The position numbers and the translations under genes were made by a program. A DNA stretch of 64,000 nt, taken from Micromonospora echinofusca (GTDB lineage Bacteria > Actinomycetota > Actinomycetes > Mycobacteriales > Micromonosporaceae). The stretch spans positions 1,815,501 through 1,879,500 of the forward strand of contig NZ_LT607733.1 in the NCBI RefSeq assembly GCF_900091445.1, written 5' to 3'. The notes under the pieces were generated by a model, which made no database searches, was not told the origin of the DNA, and was given only the letters and a program-made list of their open reading frames with translations. Below are positions 27,478 through 34,842 of this stretch, in pieces; the first letter of the stretch is position 1; each line of letters opens with the position of its first letter.

Positions 27478-28821
27478 GTGTTCCACGGCAGCATCCCGGC
27501 CGACCTGCGCTCGATCATCTACGAGCACGCCGAGTCCTGGCCGGACACCGACCTCTACGTCGGCTGCTCGGGCAACTTCACGATCGAGCGGACGCTGCAC
27601 AGCCGCCCCGGCGAGCGCCGCACCATCCACAGCAACGACGTCCAGGCGTACTCGAGCGCCCTCGGCTGGTGGCTCGCCGGCCGGGACCTGGACTACCGGC
27701 TCAAGGACGAGCACCGCGACGAGCTGGCCTGGCTGGAGCCGTACCTCACGACGTCGACGGACACCCTCGCGTCGCTGATGCTCGGCACCCGGTTCCTCCA
27801 GTACGTCGGCCGGCAGGGCGTCTACTACGAGCGGATGGTCCGGGCGACCGTCGGCCAGTTCCCGACGATGCACGCCAAGACCGTCGCCAAGCTCAACGCG
27901 CTGACCCTGCGCCTCGGCTCCTACTACTGCGGCGACGTGCGGGAATACCTGCGCGACGTGGTGCCCGCCGAGGCACCGGTGGCGATGTTCCCGCCGTTCT
28001 ACGCGGGTGACTACGAGCAGCAGTTCGCCGGCATCGACGAGTTCTTCGACTGGCCGGCGCCGACGTACGACATGCTCGACGAGGACGGCAAGGAAGAGAT
28101 CATCGGCGCGGTCCTCGACCGGCCCCACTGGATCCTCGGCCTGCACATCGCCCGCGACGAGCTGCGCCCCTGGCTACGCGGCGTCGTCCAGACCTCCAAC
28201 CGCGGCATGCCGATCTACGTGTACGCGTCGTCCGGCGCGCGGCGCGTCGTTGCGCCCGCCCAGCAGGTCGCCCCGATCCTCATGCCGAAGATCGGGCCCG
28301 CCGAGGACCTCGGCGACCGCATGGCCATCCACGTGCTCAACGGCGGCCAGTTCGCCGCCGTCCGGTCGCAGTTCATGAGCAAGACGATCCTGCCCGGGTC
28401 GCCACTGCTCGCCTGCGGCGTCAGCGTCGACGGCAAGCTGGTCGGCGCGTTCGCCTACCTGCCGCCGAAGTTCGACCCGTCCTGCGCCTACCTGATGTCG
28501 GACTTCCCCGTGTCCTGGACCCGGCACCGGCGGCTGGCGAAGCTGATCGTCATGGCGGCCGCCAGCCGCGAGGCCCAACTGCTGCTCCAGCGGTCCCTGT
28601 CGAAGCGGCTCACGTCTTGGTCGACCACGGCGTTCACCGACCGGCCGAACTCGGCGAAGTACGGCCGGGGCATCCCCGGCGTCAAGCTGCAGAAGCGCAG
28701 CGAGCCGGCCGCCGACGGCATCCACCGCTACCAGCTCCAGTACGGCGGCCCGCTGGGCGACTGGACGCTGGCCGAGGCGCTGGCGGAGTGGAAGCGCCGC
28801 CACGGAAAGGACATGCGATGA
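27478..28821 (+). CDS. Mom-like DNA-modification candidate (phage antirestriction-type protein)
   Basis: 447-aa protein. The N-terminal two thirds contain FHGSIPADLRSIIYEHAESW and LYVGCSGNFTIERTL, a methyltransferase-like opening seen in phage proteins labelled putative antirestriction adenine methyltransferases. The last 130 residues (YLMSDFPVSWTRHRRLAKLI, then TTAFTDRPNSAKYGRGIPGV) resemble the GNAT-like Mom family, which modifies adenine in phage Mu DNA. I rate the Mom relation as likely but unproven. GTG 27478 has AAGGTGG/GAGAGG upstream. It overlaps the next gene (ATGA) and leads a three-gene coupled unit with a ParB-like protein. Confidence 0.55.
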   Translation: MFHGSIPADLRSIIYEHAESWPDTDLYVGCSGNFTIERTLHSRPGERRTIHSNDVQAYSSALGWWLAGRDLDYRLKDEHRDELAWLEPYLTTSTDTLASLMLGTRFLQYVGRQGVYYERMVRATVGQFPTMHAKTVAKLNALTLRLGSYYCGDVREYLRDVVPAEAPVAMFPPFYAGDYEQQFAGIDEFFDWPAPTYDMLDEDGKEEIIGAVLDRPHWILGLHIARDELRPWLRGVVQTSNRGMPIYVYASSGARRVVAPAQQVAPILMPKIGPAEDLGDRMAIHVLNGGQFAAVRSQFMSKTILPGSPLLACGVSVDGKLVGAFAYLPPKFDPSCAYLMSDFPVSWTRHRRLAKLIVMAAASREAQLLLQRSLSKRLTSWSTTAFTDRPNSAKYGRGIPGVKLQKRSEPAADGIHRYQLQYGGPLGDWTLAEALAEWKRRHGKDMR

Positions 28822-29297
28822 GCGAGAGCGACGAGCACCGCGGCGACGAGCCGCCGGCCGCCGAGCCGACCGGCTGCCCGAAGACCATGTGGGACGGGCC
28901 CTACAGCTACCCGTGCGGCATGGGCGCGAGAGTGGGCGTCTGCGCGACGCACGGCCGGTTCCGGCACGACACCCCGCCGGCACCGGCCGACCCCGACCGG
29001 CCCTGCCCCCACGACGACCTGCACCTCGACGCCGACGTGCAGCGGCTCACCGCCTCCGACGACGACCCCACCGTGGTCGCGTACATCGTGGAGCTCCAGA
29101 TCCACTGCAAGGCCGAGGGCTGCGGCGAGCGGTTCCGCTGGACCGGCGTGCCCGCCGGCATGATGCCGAACCGGCCCGCCTGCTCGGCCGACGAGTTCAC
29201 GCTGCACGCCCCGATCCGGCCGGCGACCGCCGACCCGGACTTCGGCCTCGGCATCCCCGGGTTCGCCATCCGGTACGGCGCCGGAGGCAGCCGGTGA
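28818..29297 (+). CDS. Phage zinc-binding hypothetical protein
   Basis: 159-aa protein coupled on both sides: its ATG overlaps the previous stop, and its stop overlaps the next GTG. Cys/His clusters suggest metal binding: TGCPKTMWDG with CGMGARVGVCATHGRF near the N-terminus, and HCKAEGCGERFRWTG in the middle. The end reads GLGIPGFAIRYGAGG. I do not recognise a family. It probably works with the Mom-like and ParB-like neighbours. Confidence 0.7.
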   Translation: MSESDEHRGDEPPAAEPTGCPKTMWDGPYSYPCGMGARVGVCATHGRFRHDTPPAPADPDRPCPHDDLHLDADVQRLTASDDDPTVVAYIVELQIHCKAEGCGERFRWTGVPAGMMPNRPACSADEFTLHAPIRPATADPDFGLGIPGFAIRYGAGGSR

Positions 29298-30214
29298 GCG
29301 ACGTCGACGACCTGCCCCTGGACCCGCGGATGATGACCGTCCGGCCGCAGGACCTGACGCTGCTGGAGGTCAACGCGCGCTACATGCGCAAGGAGCAGTA
29401 CGACCGCCTGGTGGCGAACATCAGGCGCGACGGCTGCCTCACCAGCGTGCCGCTCGTCTGGCACGACGTCGACGGCGACCGAAAGGTGGTGCTGTCCGGC
29501 AACCACCGCGTCCAGGCGTCGATCGACGCCGGCCTGGCCGAGATCACCGTGATGGTCGTGCAGCAGAAGCTGTCGCGCGCCCGACAGGTCGCGCTCCAGC
29601 TCTCGCACAACGCGATCGCCGGCGAGGACGACCCGGCCACGTTGAAACAGCTGTACGAGGAGCTGGACGACGTGGACTGGCGGGCCTACTCGGGCCTGGA
29701 CGACAAGCAGCTCGACCTGCTCGCGCAGGTCGACCTGGAGGGCCTGTCCGAGGCGAACCTGGACTTCGCCACCGTGCAGCTCGTGTTCCTGCCCCACGAG
29801 CTGGACGCCGCCCGCGCCTCGTTCGACGAGGCCCGCAAGCTCGTCCAGGCCGACGCCCGCTGGCTCGCCGGATACGGCGACTACGAAGCCACCCTGGACG
29901 CGCTCGCGACCGCCCACGGCGCCCACAACGTCGGCAACGTCGCCACCGCCCTCGGCCTCATCCTCGCCGTGTTCGAGCGGCACCTCGGCGAGCTGCGCGA
30001 CGGCGTGTGGTTCGACCCGGAGTCCGGCGAGCACATCGGCAACGCGAACCGCCTCGTGCCGATCGAGACGGTGATGGAGACGCGCTCGATGCCCGCCGAC
30101 GCCGCCGCCGTCCTGGCCCGCGCCGTCGACCAGCTCGTCCGCAAGGGCGAGGTGCCCGCCGACCAGCGGTGGCGCGCCCTGGAATACCTGGCCGCCGACT
30201 ACCTCGCCGGCTGA
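29294..30214 (+). CDS. ParB/Srx-like domain protein next to Mom-like gene
   Basis: 306-aa protein with an N-terminal ParB-like domain at about residues 10-110: LTLLEVNARYMRKEQYDRLV, IRRDGCLTSVPLVWH and the nucleotide-contact motif LSGNHRVQASIDAGL. The C-terminal half is helical and unrecognised. ParB-like proteins in this position of phage genomes go with DNA-modification genes and terminases, not with plasmid partition. GTG 29294 overlaps the upstream stop (GTGA). Confidence 0.78.
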   Translation: MSDVDDLPLDPRMMTVRPQDLTLLEVNARYMRKEQYDRLVANIRRDGCLTSVPLVWHDVDGDRKVVLSGNHRVQASIDAGLAEITVMVVQQKLSRARQVALQLSHNAIAGEDDPATLKQLYEELDDVDWRAYSGLDDKQLDLLAQVDLEGLSEANLDFATVQLVFLPHELDAARASFDEARKLVQADARWLAGYGDYEATLDALATAHGAHNVGNVATALGLILAVFERHLGELRDGVWFDPESGEHIGNANRLVPIETVMETRSMPADAAAVLARAVDQLVRKGEVPADQRWRALEYLAADYLAG

Positions 30215-30305
30215 CCCACCGACCCGCGACCGGCCAGCAGCCCGCCGGCCGGCGCATCACCGATCCGGCCGCAGTCCGGCACCGCGGCCCCACCGAAGGA
30301 GCGAC

Positions 30306-30587
30306 ATGACCGGGAATACCAGCGACGTGTACGCCGGCCTCGACGAGCGGCAGGCCGCCGAACTCGACCGCCGCTGCGACCACCACCCGCCCCGCAACCT
30401 GGAGCAGGCCGAGCGCCACCAGGCGTGGCGCAGCGCGGTAAAGGCGTTGATGGCCGAAGCGATGCGGACCCTGCCCGCCGGCCGGGAGACGTCCCTCGCC
30501 CTGACCGCCCTCGACGACGCCCTCATGTACGGCAACGCGGCGATCGCCCGCCCTCCGATGCCGCGCGGACGCACCGCCGGCCACTGA
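30306..30587 (+). CDS. Acb2/Tad1-hairpin-like small protein (candidate anti-CBASS sponge)
   Basis: 93-aa helical protein. An N-terminal RCDHHPPRN stretch and the C-terminal SLALTALDDALMYGNAAIAR match what I know of the Acb2/Tad1 hairpin domain family. Acb2 of Pseudomonas phages forms a hexamer that binds cyclic di- and trinucleotides and blocks CBASS defence; Tad1 binds Thoeris signals. Length fits Acb2 (about 94 aa). ATG 30306 has GAAGGAG upstream. A strong hairpin follows, separating it from the small terminase gene. Function is inferred from pattern memory only. Confidence 0.62.
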   Translation: MTGNTSDVYAGLDERQAAELDRRCDHHPPRNLEQAERHQAWRSAVKALMAEAMRTLPAGRETSLALTALDDALMYGNAAIARPPMPRGRTAGH

Positions 30588-30591
30588 GACA

Positions 30592-30630
30592 GGGCGGCCC
30601 GGCCTGACTTCCCCGCCGGCCGGGCCGCCC
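30592..30630 (+). terminator. Hairpin between Acb2-like and small terminase genes
   Basis: Perfect 13-bp stem (30592-30604 with 30618-30630) and a 13-nt loop, starting 4 bp after the Acb2-like stop. It probably ends the upstream unit or tunes read-through into the terminase operon. Confidence 0.7.
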
Positions 30631-30655
30631 GCACCACCAGCACGAGGAGGTGACC

Positions 30656-31276
30656 ATGAGCGAACCGGAGATCCTGCCCTGGGACCGGCAGCACAGCGAG
30701 CCCGAGAGGGCGTACGGCTACTTCGTGCTGTACCGCGACCTGGGCCGCACCCGCACCGTTGCCAAGGTCGCCACCGAGGTCAACAAGAGCCGGGATTACC
30801 TCCACAAGCTGGCCACCCGCTGGAAGTGGGTGCAGCGGGCGCAGTCGTGGGACCGCGAAGAGGACCGGCTGTACGTCGAGGGCCTGGCCGAGCAGCGGCG
30901 CGACATGGCGCGGCGGCACGCCCGGATCGCGTCGGCGCTGCAGGGGAAGATCGTCACCCGGTTGCAGAACCTCGACGCGTCGAAGCTCAGCCCCGGCGAC
31001 ATCGCCCGGTGGCTGGAGGTCGCGACCCGCGTCGAGCGCCTCGCCCTGGGCCTGCCCGACTCGACCACCGCCCACACCGGCCCGGACGGCGGCCCGATCC
31101 GCGCCGAGGTCGAGCAGATGACCGAGCAGCAGCGCGCCGACTTCTTCCGGGCGCTGATGGCCGAGGCGGCGAACCGCGCCGGCCAGGCCGCACCGAACAG
31201 CGACCCGGACCCGGCCGGGGACGGCGACGACGAGGACGACGAGGAGGGGGCCGGTGAGCCGGCGGCGGAAGCCTGA
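30656..31276 (+). CDS. Terminase small subunit
   Basis: 206-aa phage DNA-packaging initiation protein. An HTH-like N-terminal half (RTRTVAKVATEVNKSRDYLH, then RWKWVQRAQSWDREEDRL) is followed by a helical oligomerisation region and a very acidic tail (GDGDDEDDEEGAGEPAAEA). AAxxWxWxxRAxxWD-type motifs are typical of actinophage small terminases. ATG 30656 is preceded by AGGAGG at 5 bp. The next reading frame overlaps its 3' end. Confidence 0.82.
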   Translation: MSEPEILPWDRQHSEPERAYGYFVLYRDLGRTRTVAKVATEVNKSRDYLHKLATRWKWVQRAQSWDREEDRLYVEGLAEQRRDMARRHARIASALQGKIVTRLQNLDASKLSPGDIARWLEVATRVERLALGLPDSTTAHTGPDGGPIRAEVEQMTEQQRADFFRALMAEAANRAGQAAPNSDPDPAGDGDDEDDEEGAGEPAAEA

Positions 31277-31406
31277 CGCGGAGGCGTGGATCGTGCTTGA
31301 GGTACGTGCGCCCCGCTGGGCGGTGTGGTCCGTCGGCATTGGCGTGGTGCTGCTGGCCGCCGCCAACGCGGCCGCCGTGGTGGTGCTCCTGGCGGTCGGC
31401 AGGTGA
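31254..31406 (+). CDS. Small single-span membrane protein
   Basis: 50-aa protein from a GTG inside the small-terminase 3' end: a basic start (MSRRRKPDAEAW) and one hydrophobic helix (WSVGIGVVLLAAANAAAVVV). Its stop overlaps the next GTG (GTGA). The coupled overlaps on both sides support it. Function is unknown; a lysis or membrane role is possible. Confidence 0.5.
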   Translation: MSRRRKPDAEAWIVLEVRAPRWAVWSVGIGVVLLAAANAAAVVVLLAVGR

Positions 31407-31762
31407 GTCGAGGCCTGCGTTCGGCGCGGCTGCTCGCCGGGCACCGTGCGCCGGCCGCCGTCGCGCCACCGCAGGAGTGCGGGCCGCTCGACGTGCGGCC
31501 CCGCCGGCGGCACGTCGGCCGAGCCCGCGTCGGCCCGACCCTGGCGCAGCGGCGCGCGTTGCGGCGCCGCGCCTGGGTGTGGCGGCTGCTGCTGCTGAGC
31601 TGGCTGCTGCTGACCGCGCTGGTGCTGTGGGTCGCCGTGCGGTGGATCGGCCCGGCCGGGGCCGGCTGCCCGCTGGTGATGGGGGCGGTCCTGCTCGCCC
31701 TCGCCTGGTGCGCGTCTGTGGACCTGTGGGAGCAGGAGCGCGAGATGCGGAACGGACGCTGA
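31403..31762 (+). CDS. Hypothetical phage membrane protein
   Basis: 119-aa protein beginning at the GTG at 31403. A basic N-terminal half (RPRRRHVGRARVGPTLAQRR) precedes two hydrophobic helices (LLLLSWLLLTALVLWVAVRW and CPLVMGAVLLALAWCA), with a charged end EQEREMRNGR. It sits 3 bp before the large terminase gene. Function is unknown. Confidence 0.5.
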   Translation: MSRGLRSARLLAGHRAPAAVAPPQECGPLDVRPRRRHVGRARVGPTLAQRRALRRRAWVWRLLLLSWLLLTALVLWVAVRWIGPAGAGCPLVMGAVLLALAWCASVDLWEQEREMRNGR

Positions 31763-31765
31763 CCG

Positions 31766-33160
31766 ATGCTGCTGGCGTACCCGGACCCGGCGCTGATGAC
31801 CGACGCCGAGCTGGCCGCGTACCTGCGCGAGGTGTCGGAGGTGCAGGGCCTCGTCCGGTACGACTGGCGGCGGCATGCCCGGCCCGAGCAGATGGAGCCG
31901 GCGTTCTACCGGATCTGGATGCTGCTGGCCGGCCGTGGCTTCGGCAAGACCCGCACCGGCGCCGAGACGGTGCGCAGCTGGGCGTCGGCGAAGCCGGGCG
32001 GGCACTACGCGGTGATCGCCAAGACGCACCGCGAGGTCTACAACGTCTGCTTCACCGCCCGGCGGGCCGGCCTGCTGGCCGTGGTCCCGCCGAAGGAGGT
32101 GAAGACGTTCAACAAGAGCGAGCCGTACCTGGAGCTCAAGAACGGCGCGATCATCCGCGGGTTCGGCGCGCAGGACCCGGACGTGCTGCGCGGCTACGAC
32201 TTCGACGGCTGCTGGCTCGACGAGTACGCGGCCTGGCCGTTGCAGACCGCGCAGGGCGTGTTCGACATGCTGTGGTTCTGCATGCGTGAGGCGGCGTCGC
32301 CGCGCATGGTCATCAGCACGACCCCGAAGCCGCTGCCGCACGTGAAGAAGCTGCTGATCCGGGCGAAGAAGCAGAGGCTGCGCAGCCGGCGGCCCCGGGT
32401 GGTCATCACCCGCGGCAAGACGCTCGACAACGCGGCGAACCTCAGCCCGGAGGCGCTTGAGGAGCTGCTGGAGCAGTACGGCGGCACCCGGCTGGGCCGG
32501 CAGGAGCTGGACGCCGAGCTGCTGACCGACGTCGAGGGCGCGCTGTGGAAGAGCGCGTGGATCGAGGCCGGTCGGGTCGAGAAGGACGACGTGCCGACCC
32601 TGGTGCGGACCGTCGTCAGCGTCGACCCGGCGGACACCGTGTCAGAGACGAGCGACGAGACGGGCATCGTCGCGGTCGGGCGGGGCGAGGACGGCGAGCA
32701 CTACGTGCTGGCCGACCGGAGCATGAAGATCGCCGGCATGGCCGCCGCCCGGCGGATCTGGCAGTGCTACCTGGACGTCGACGCGGACGTGGTGATCTAC
32801 GAGGGCTCGTCGGCGTGGCTGCGGGACATCCTGGTCGACGCCTGGGGGGCCATGCAGAAGGAGGGCCTGCTGCCGGGCGGTGACCCGCCGCTGGACGTCG
32901 TGCAGGCCCGGGTGTCGAAGCGGGTGCGGGCGGAGCCGGTCGCGGCCCGGTACGAGGTGGACCCGCCGCGCGTGCATCACGTCGGCGCGTTCCCGGCGCT
33001 GGAGGACCAGATGACGACCTGGACGCCGGAGTCGGGGGACTCCCCGGACCGGCTCGACGCCCTGGTCCACGGGGTGACGTACCTCCGGTCGAAGGAAACG
33101 CGCCGGGCCATGGTGGCGTCGCCGCTGAGGCGCAAAACCGCAGGTCAGGGCAGTTCCTGA
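31766..33160 (+). CDS. Terminase large subunit
   Basis: 464-aa packaging motor ATPase and nuclease. Walker A variant GRGFGKTRTGAE (about residues 53-64), Walker B CWLDEYAAW (about 149-157) and a C-terminal RNase-H-like nuclease are visible, with acidic residues in VVSVDPADTVS, VIYEGSSAW and RLDALVHGVTYL. Length and motif order are normal and the gene appears intact. It is followed by 86 bp of control region, then the ParB-like gene. Confidence 0.95.
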   Translation: MLLAYPDPALMTDAELAAYLREVSEVQGLVRYDWRRHARPEQMEPAFYRIWMLLAGRGFGKTRTGAETVRSWASAKPGGHYAVIAKTHREVYNVCFTARRAGLLAVVPPKEVKTFNKSEPYLELKNGAIIRGFGAQDPDVLRGYDFDGCWLDEYAAWPLQTAQGVFDMLWFCMREAASPRMVISTTPKPLPHVKKLLIRAKKQRLRSRRPRVVITRGKTLDNAANLSPEALEELLEQYGGTRLGRQELDAELLTDVEGALWKSAWIEAGRVEKDDVPTLVRTVVSVDPADTVSETSDETGIVAVGRGEDGEHYVLADRSMKIAGMAAARRIWQCYLDVDADVVIYEGSSAWLRDILVDAWGAMQKEGLLPGGDPPLDVVQARVSKRVRAEPVAARYEVDPPRVHHVGAFPALEDQMTTWTPESGDSPDRLDALVHGVTYLRSKETRRAMVASPLRRKTAGQGSS

Positions 33161-33197
33161 TTGGACGGTAGATGATCTTGACTGATACAATGTCTAT

Positions 33198-33215
33198 GTA
33201 CGACACGAGTCGTAC
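33198..33215. promoter_or_regulatory. 7-bp inverted repeat (possible operator)
   Basis: GTACGAC-ACGA-GTCGTAC is a perfect 7-bp inverted repeat with a 4-bp spacer, lying 31 bp before the ParB-like start and just 3' of AT-rich DNA (TTGACTGATACAATGTC). It looks like a binding site for a dimeric regulator over a promoter. Confidence 0.5.
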
Positions 33216-33231
33216 GCCTGTTCACGTGGAG
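33215..33231 (+). promoter_or_regulatory. Second copy of the 17-bp leader motif
   Basis: Identical to 21198-21214 before the integrase gene. Here it directly follows the inverted repeat and precedes the GGAAGGA ribosome site (33234-33240) of the ParB-like gene. Confidence 0.5.
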
Positions 33232-33246
33232 TGGGAAGGACCAGGC

Positions 33247-34842
33247 ATGGCGCCAGCCATCAAGGTGCGGAGCCCGAAGAAGAAGGCCCCGTACCTCGCC
33301 CAGATCGACCCGCGCGACCTGCTTGCGCACCCGAAGAACCTGCGGACCCAGCTCGGCGACCTGACCGAGCTGCGCGCCTCCATCGCCGCCTACGGCGTGT
33401 GGCAGGCGCTAACCGTCATCCCCGAGGACGACGGCTACCGCGTCGTCGCCGGCCACCGCCGGGCCGCCGCCGCGAAGGAGGCCCTGAAAGCCGGCGAGTG
33501 GCCCGAGGGCCTGTCGCCGACCGTGCCCTGCCTCGTCCGGCCGGACCTGGTGGGCCTGGCCCCCGAGCAGATCGTGGCCATGCTCGTCGAGAACGACCAG
33601 CGTGTCGACCTCACCGAGTCGGAGCGGGCCGCCGGGTACGCGCAGCTGGAGCTGTTTGGCCTCGACGTCGCCGAGATCGCCCGGCGGACCGGCCGGCCGA
33701 CGCAGCACGTCCAGTCCGCCCTCAAGCTGACGAAGCTCGGGGCTGCCGCCACCGCGGCGGCCGACGCCGGACGCCTGAGCCTGGAGGACGTCGCCGAACT
33801 CGCCGAGTTCGAGGACGACCCGAAGACGATGGAGAAGATCCTCAAGGACGTCGGGAGCAGCTGGGGGATCAAGCACAAGGTCCAGGAGGAGCGCCGCAAG
33901 CGGCAGGTCAAGGAGGCCGTCGCGGCGGTCACCGCCGAGCTGGAAGCGGCCGGCGTGAAGATCGTGAAGCGGCCGAAGGAGTGGCCGTACAACTGCCAGA
34001 TGGCGCGCGTCGACCAGCTGGAGACGGCCGACGGCGAGAAGATCGACCCGGAGGCCGTGAAGACGCTCGACGGGTACGCCGCGGTCATCGAGGAGCGGTG
34101 GGACTCGGCCGGCTCGTTCGTCGTGTGCCTCGACCCGGAGGCGCACGGCTACAAGCGGACCGGGCACAGCTACTACAAGAGCCCGGCGGAGATCGCCGCA
34201 AAGGAAGCGGCCGACAAGGCCAAAGAGGACCTGCGGGCCCGCCTCAAGGAGTCGGCGGCGGTGCGGCGCCGGTTCCTCGTCGAGAAGTACGGCAGCGCCA
34301 AGGGCGCGAAGACGCTGCTGGTCGACGCGATGCGCTTCGCCGTGGTGTGGCCCGACTTCCTCCAGTACCGCGTCGACGGCGAGCTGATCAAGGAGCTGGC
34401 CGGCGGCGTCCTGACCGACGGGCTGACCGCCGGGCAGGACCGGCTCAACCGGCTGCTCGTCGCCCGGCTGATCGGCGCGCAGGAGCACAACGTCGAGCAG
34501 GTCGCCGACGGCCGGTGGGTCGCGCACAAGGACCTGATCGTGCTGTGGCTGAACCGGTTGGAGGAGGACGGCTACGAGCTGTCCGAGGCCGAGGCGGACA
34601 TGCGCGCGGCGCTCATCGCTGCGGAGGAGGAGCGGAAGCGCGCCGAGGCCGAGGAGGAAGCGGAGGAACTGGCGTACGAGGCGGAGCTGGCCGCCGAGGA
34701 AGCCGACGGCGACGAGGGCGACGGCGACCAGGAGGTCGTCGACGTGCAACTGCCGGAGGAGGACGTCGACCCGGGCCCGTGCGCCGAGGCCGACCTGGCG
34801 CCGAACGACGCCGAGCAGCCCGAGAACCAGGGAGACGAGTGA
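33247..34842 (+). CDS. ParB-like protein with ParB N-domain and HTH
   Basis: 531-aa protein. Residues about 15-90 hold a canonical ParB N-domain with VVAGHRRAAAAKEAL, then VENDQRVDLTESERAAGY and an HTH (VAEIARRTGRPTQHVQSALK). Long charged helices follow, and the C-terminus is strongly acidic (EEERKRAEAEEEAEELAYEA). ATG 33247 is chosen over the ATG at 33172 because GGAAGGA lies 6 bp upstream and the inverted repeat and shared leader motif would otherwise be coding. Roles in replication control, partition or transcription are possible. No ParA gene is visible. Confidence 0.85.
   Translation: MAPAIKVRSPKKKAPYLAQIDPRDLLAHPKNLRTQLGDLTELRASIAAYGVWQALTVIPEDDGYRVVAGHRRAAAAKEALKAGEWPEGLSPTVPCLVRPDLVGLAPEQIVAMLVENDQRVDLTESERAAGYAQLELFGLDVAEIARRTGRPTQHVQSALKLTKLGAAATAAADAGRLSLEDVAELAEFEDDPKTMEKILKDVGSSWGIKHKVQEERRKRQVKEAVAAVTAELEAAGVKIVKRPKEWPYNCQMARVDQLETADGEKIDPEAVKTLDGYAAVIEERWDSAGSFVVCLDPEAHGYKRTGHSYYKSPAEIAAKEAADKAKEDLRARLKESAAVRRRFLVEKYGSAKGAKTLLVDAMRFAVVWPDFLQYRVDGELIKELAGGVLTDGLTAGQDRLNRLLVARLIGAQEHNVEQVADGRWVAHKDLIVLWLNRLEEDGYELSEAEADMRAALIAAEEERKRAEAEEEAEELAYEAELAAEEADGDEGDGDQEVVDVQLPEEDVDPGPCAEADLAPNDAEQPENQGDE

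Noticed and set aside
33172..33246. Upstream extension of the ParB-like gene
   Set aside because: It would make the inverted repeat and shared leader motif coding, and the ribosome site fits ATG 33247.
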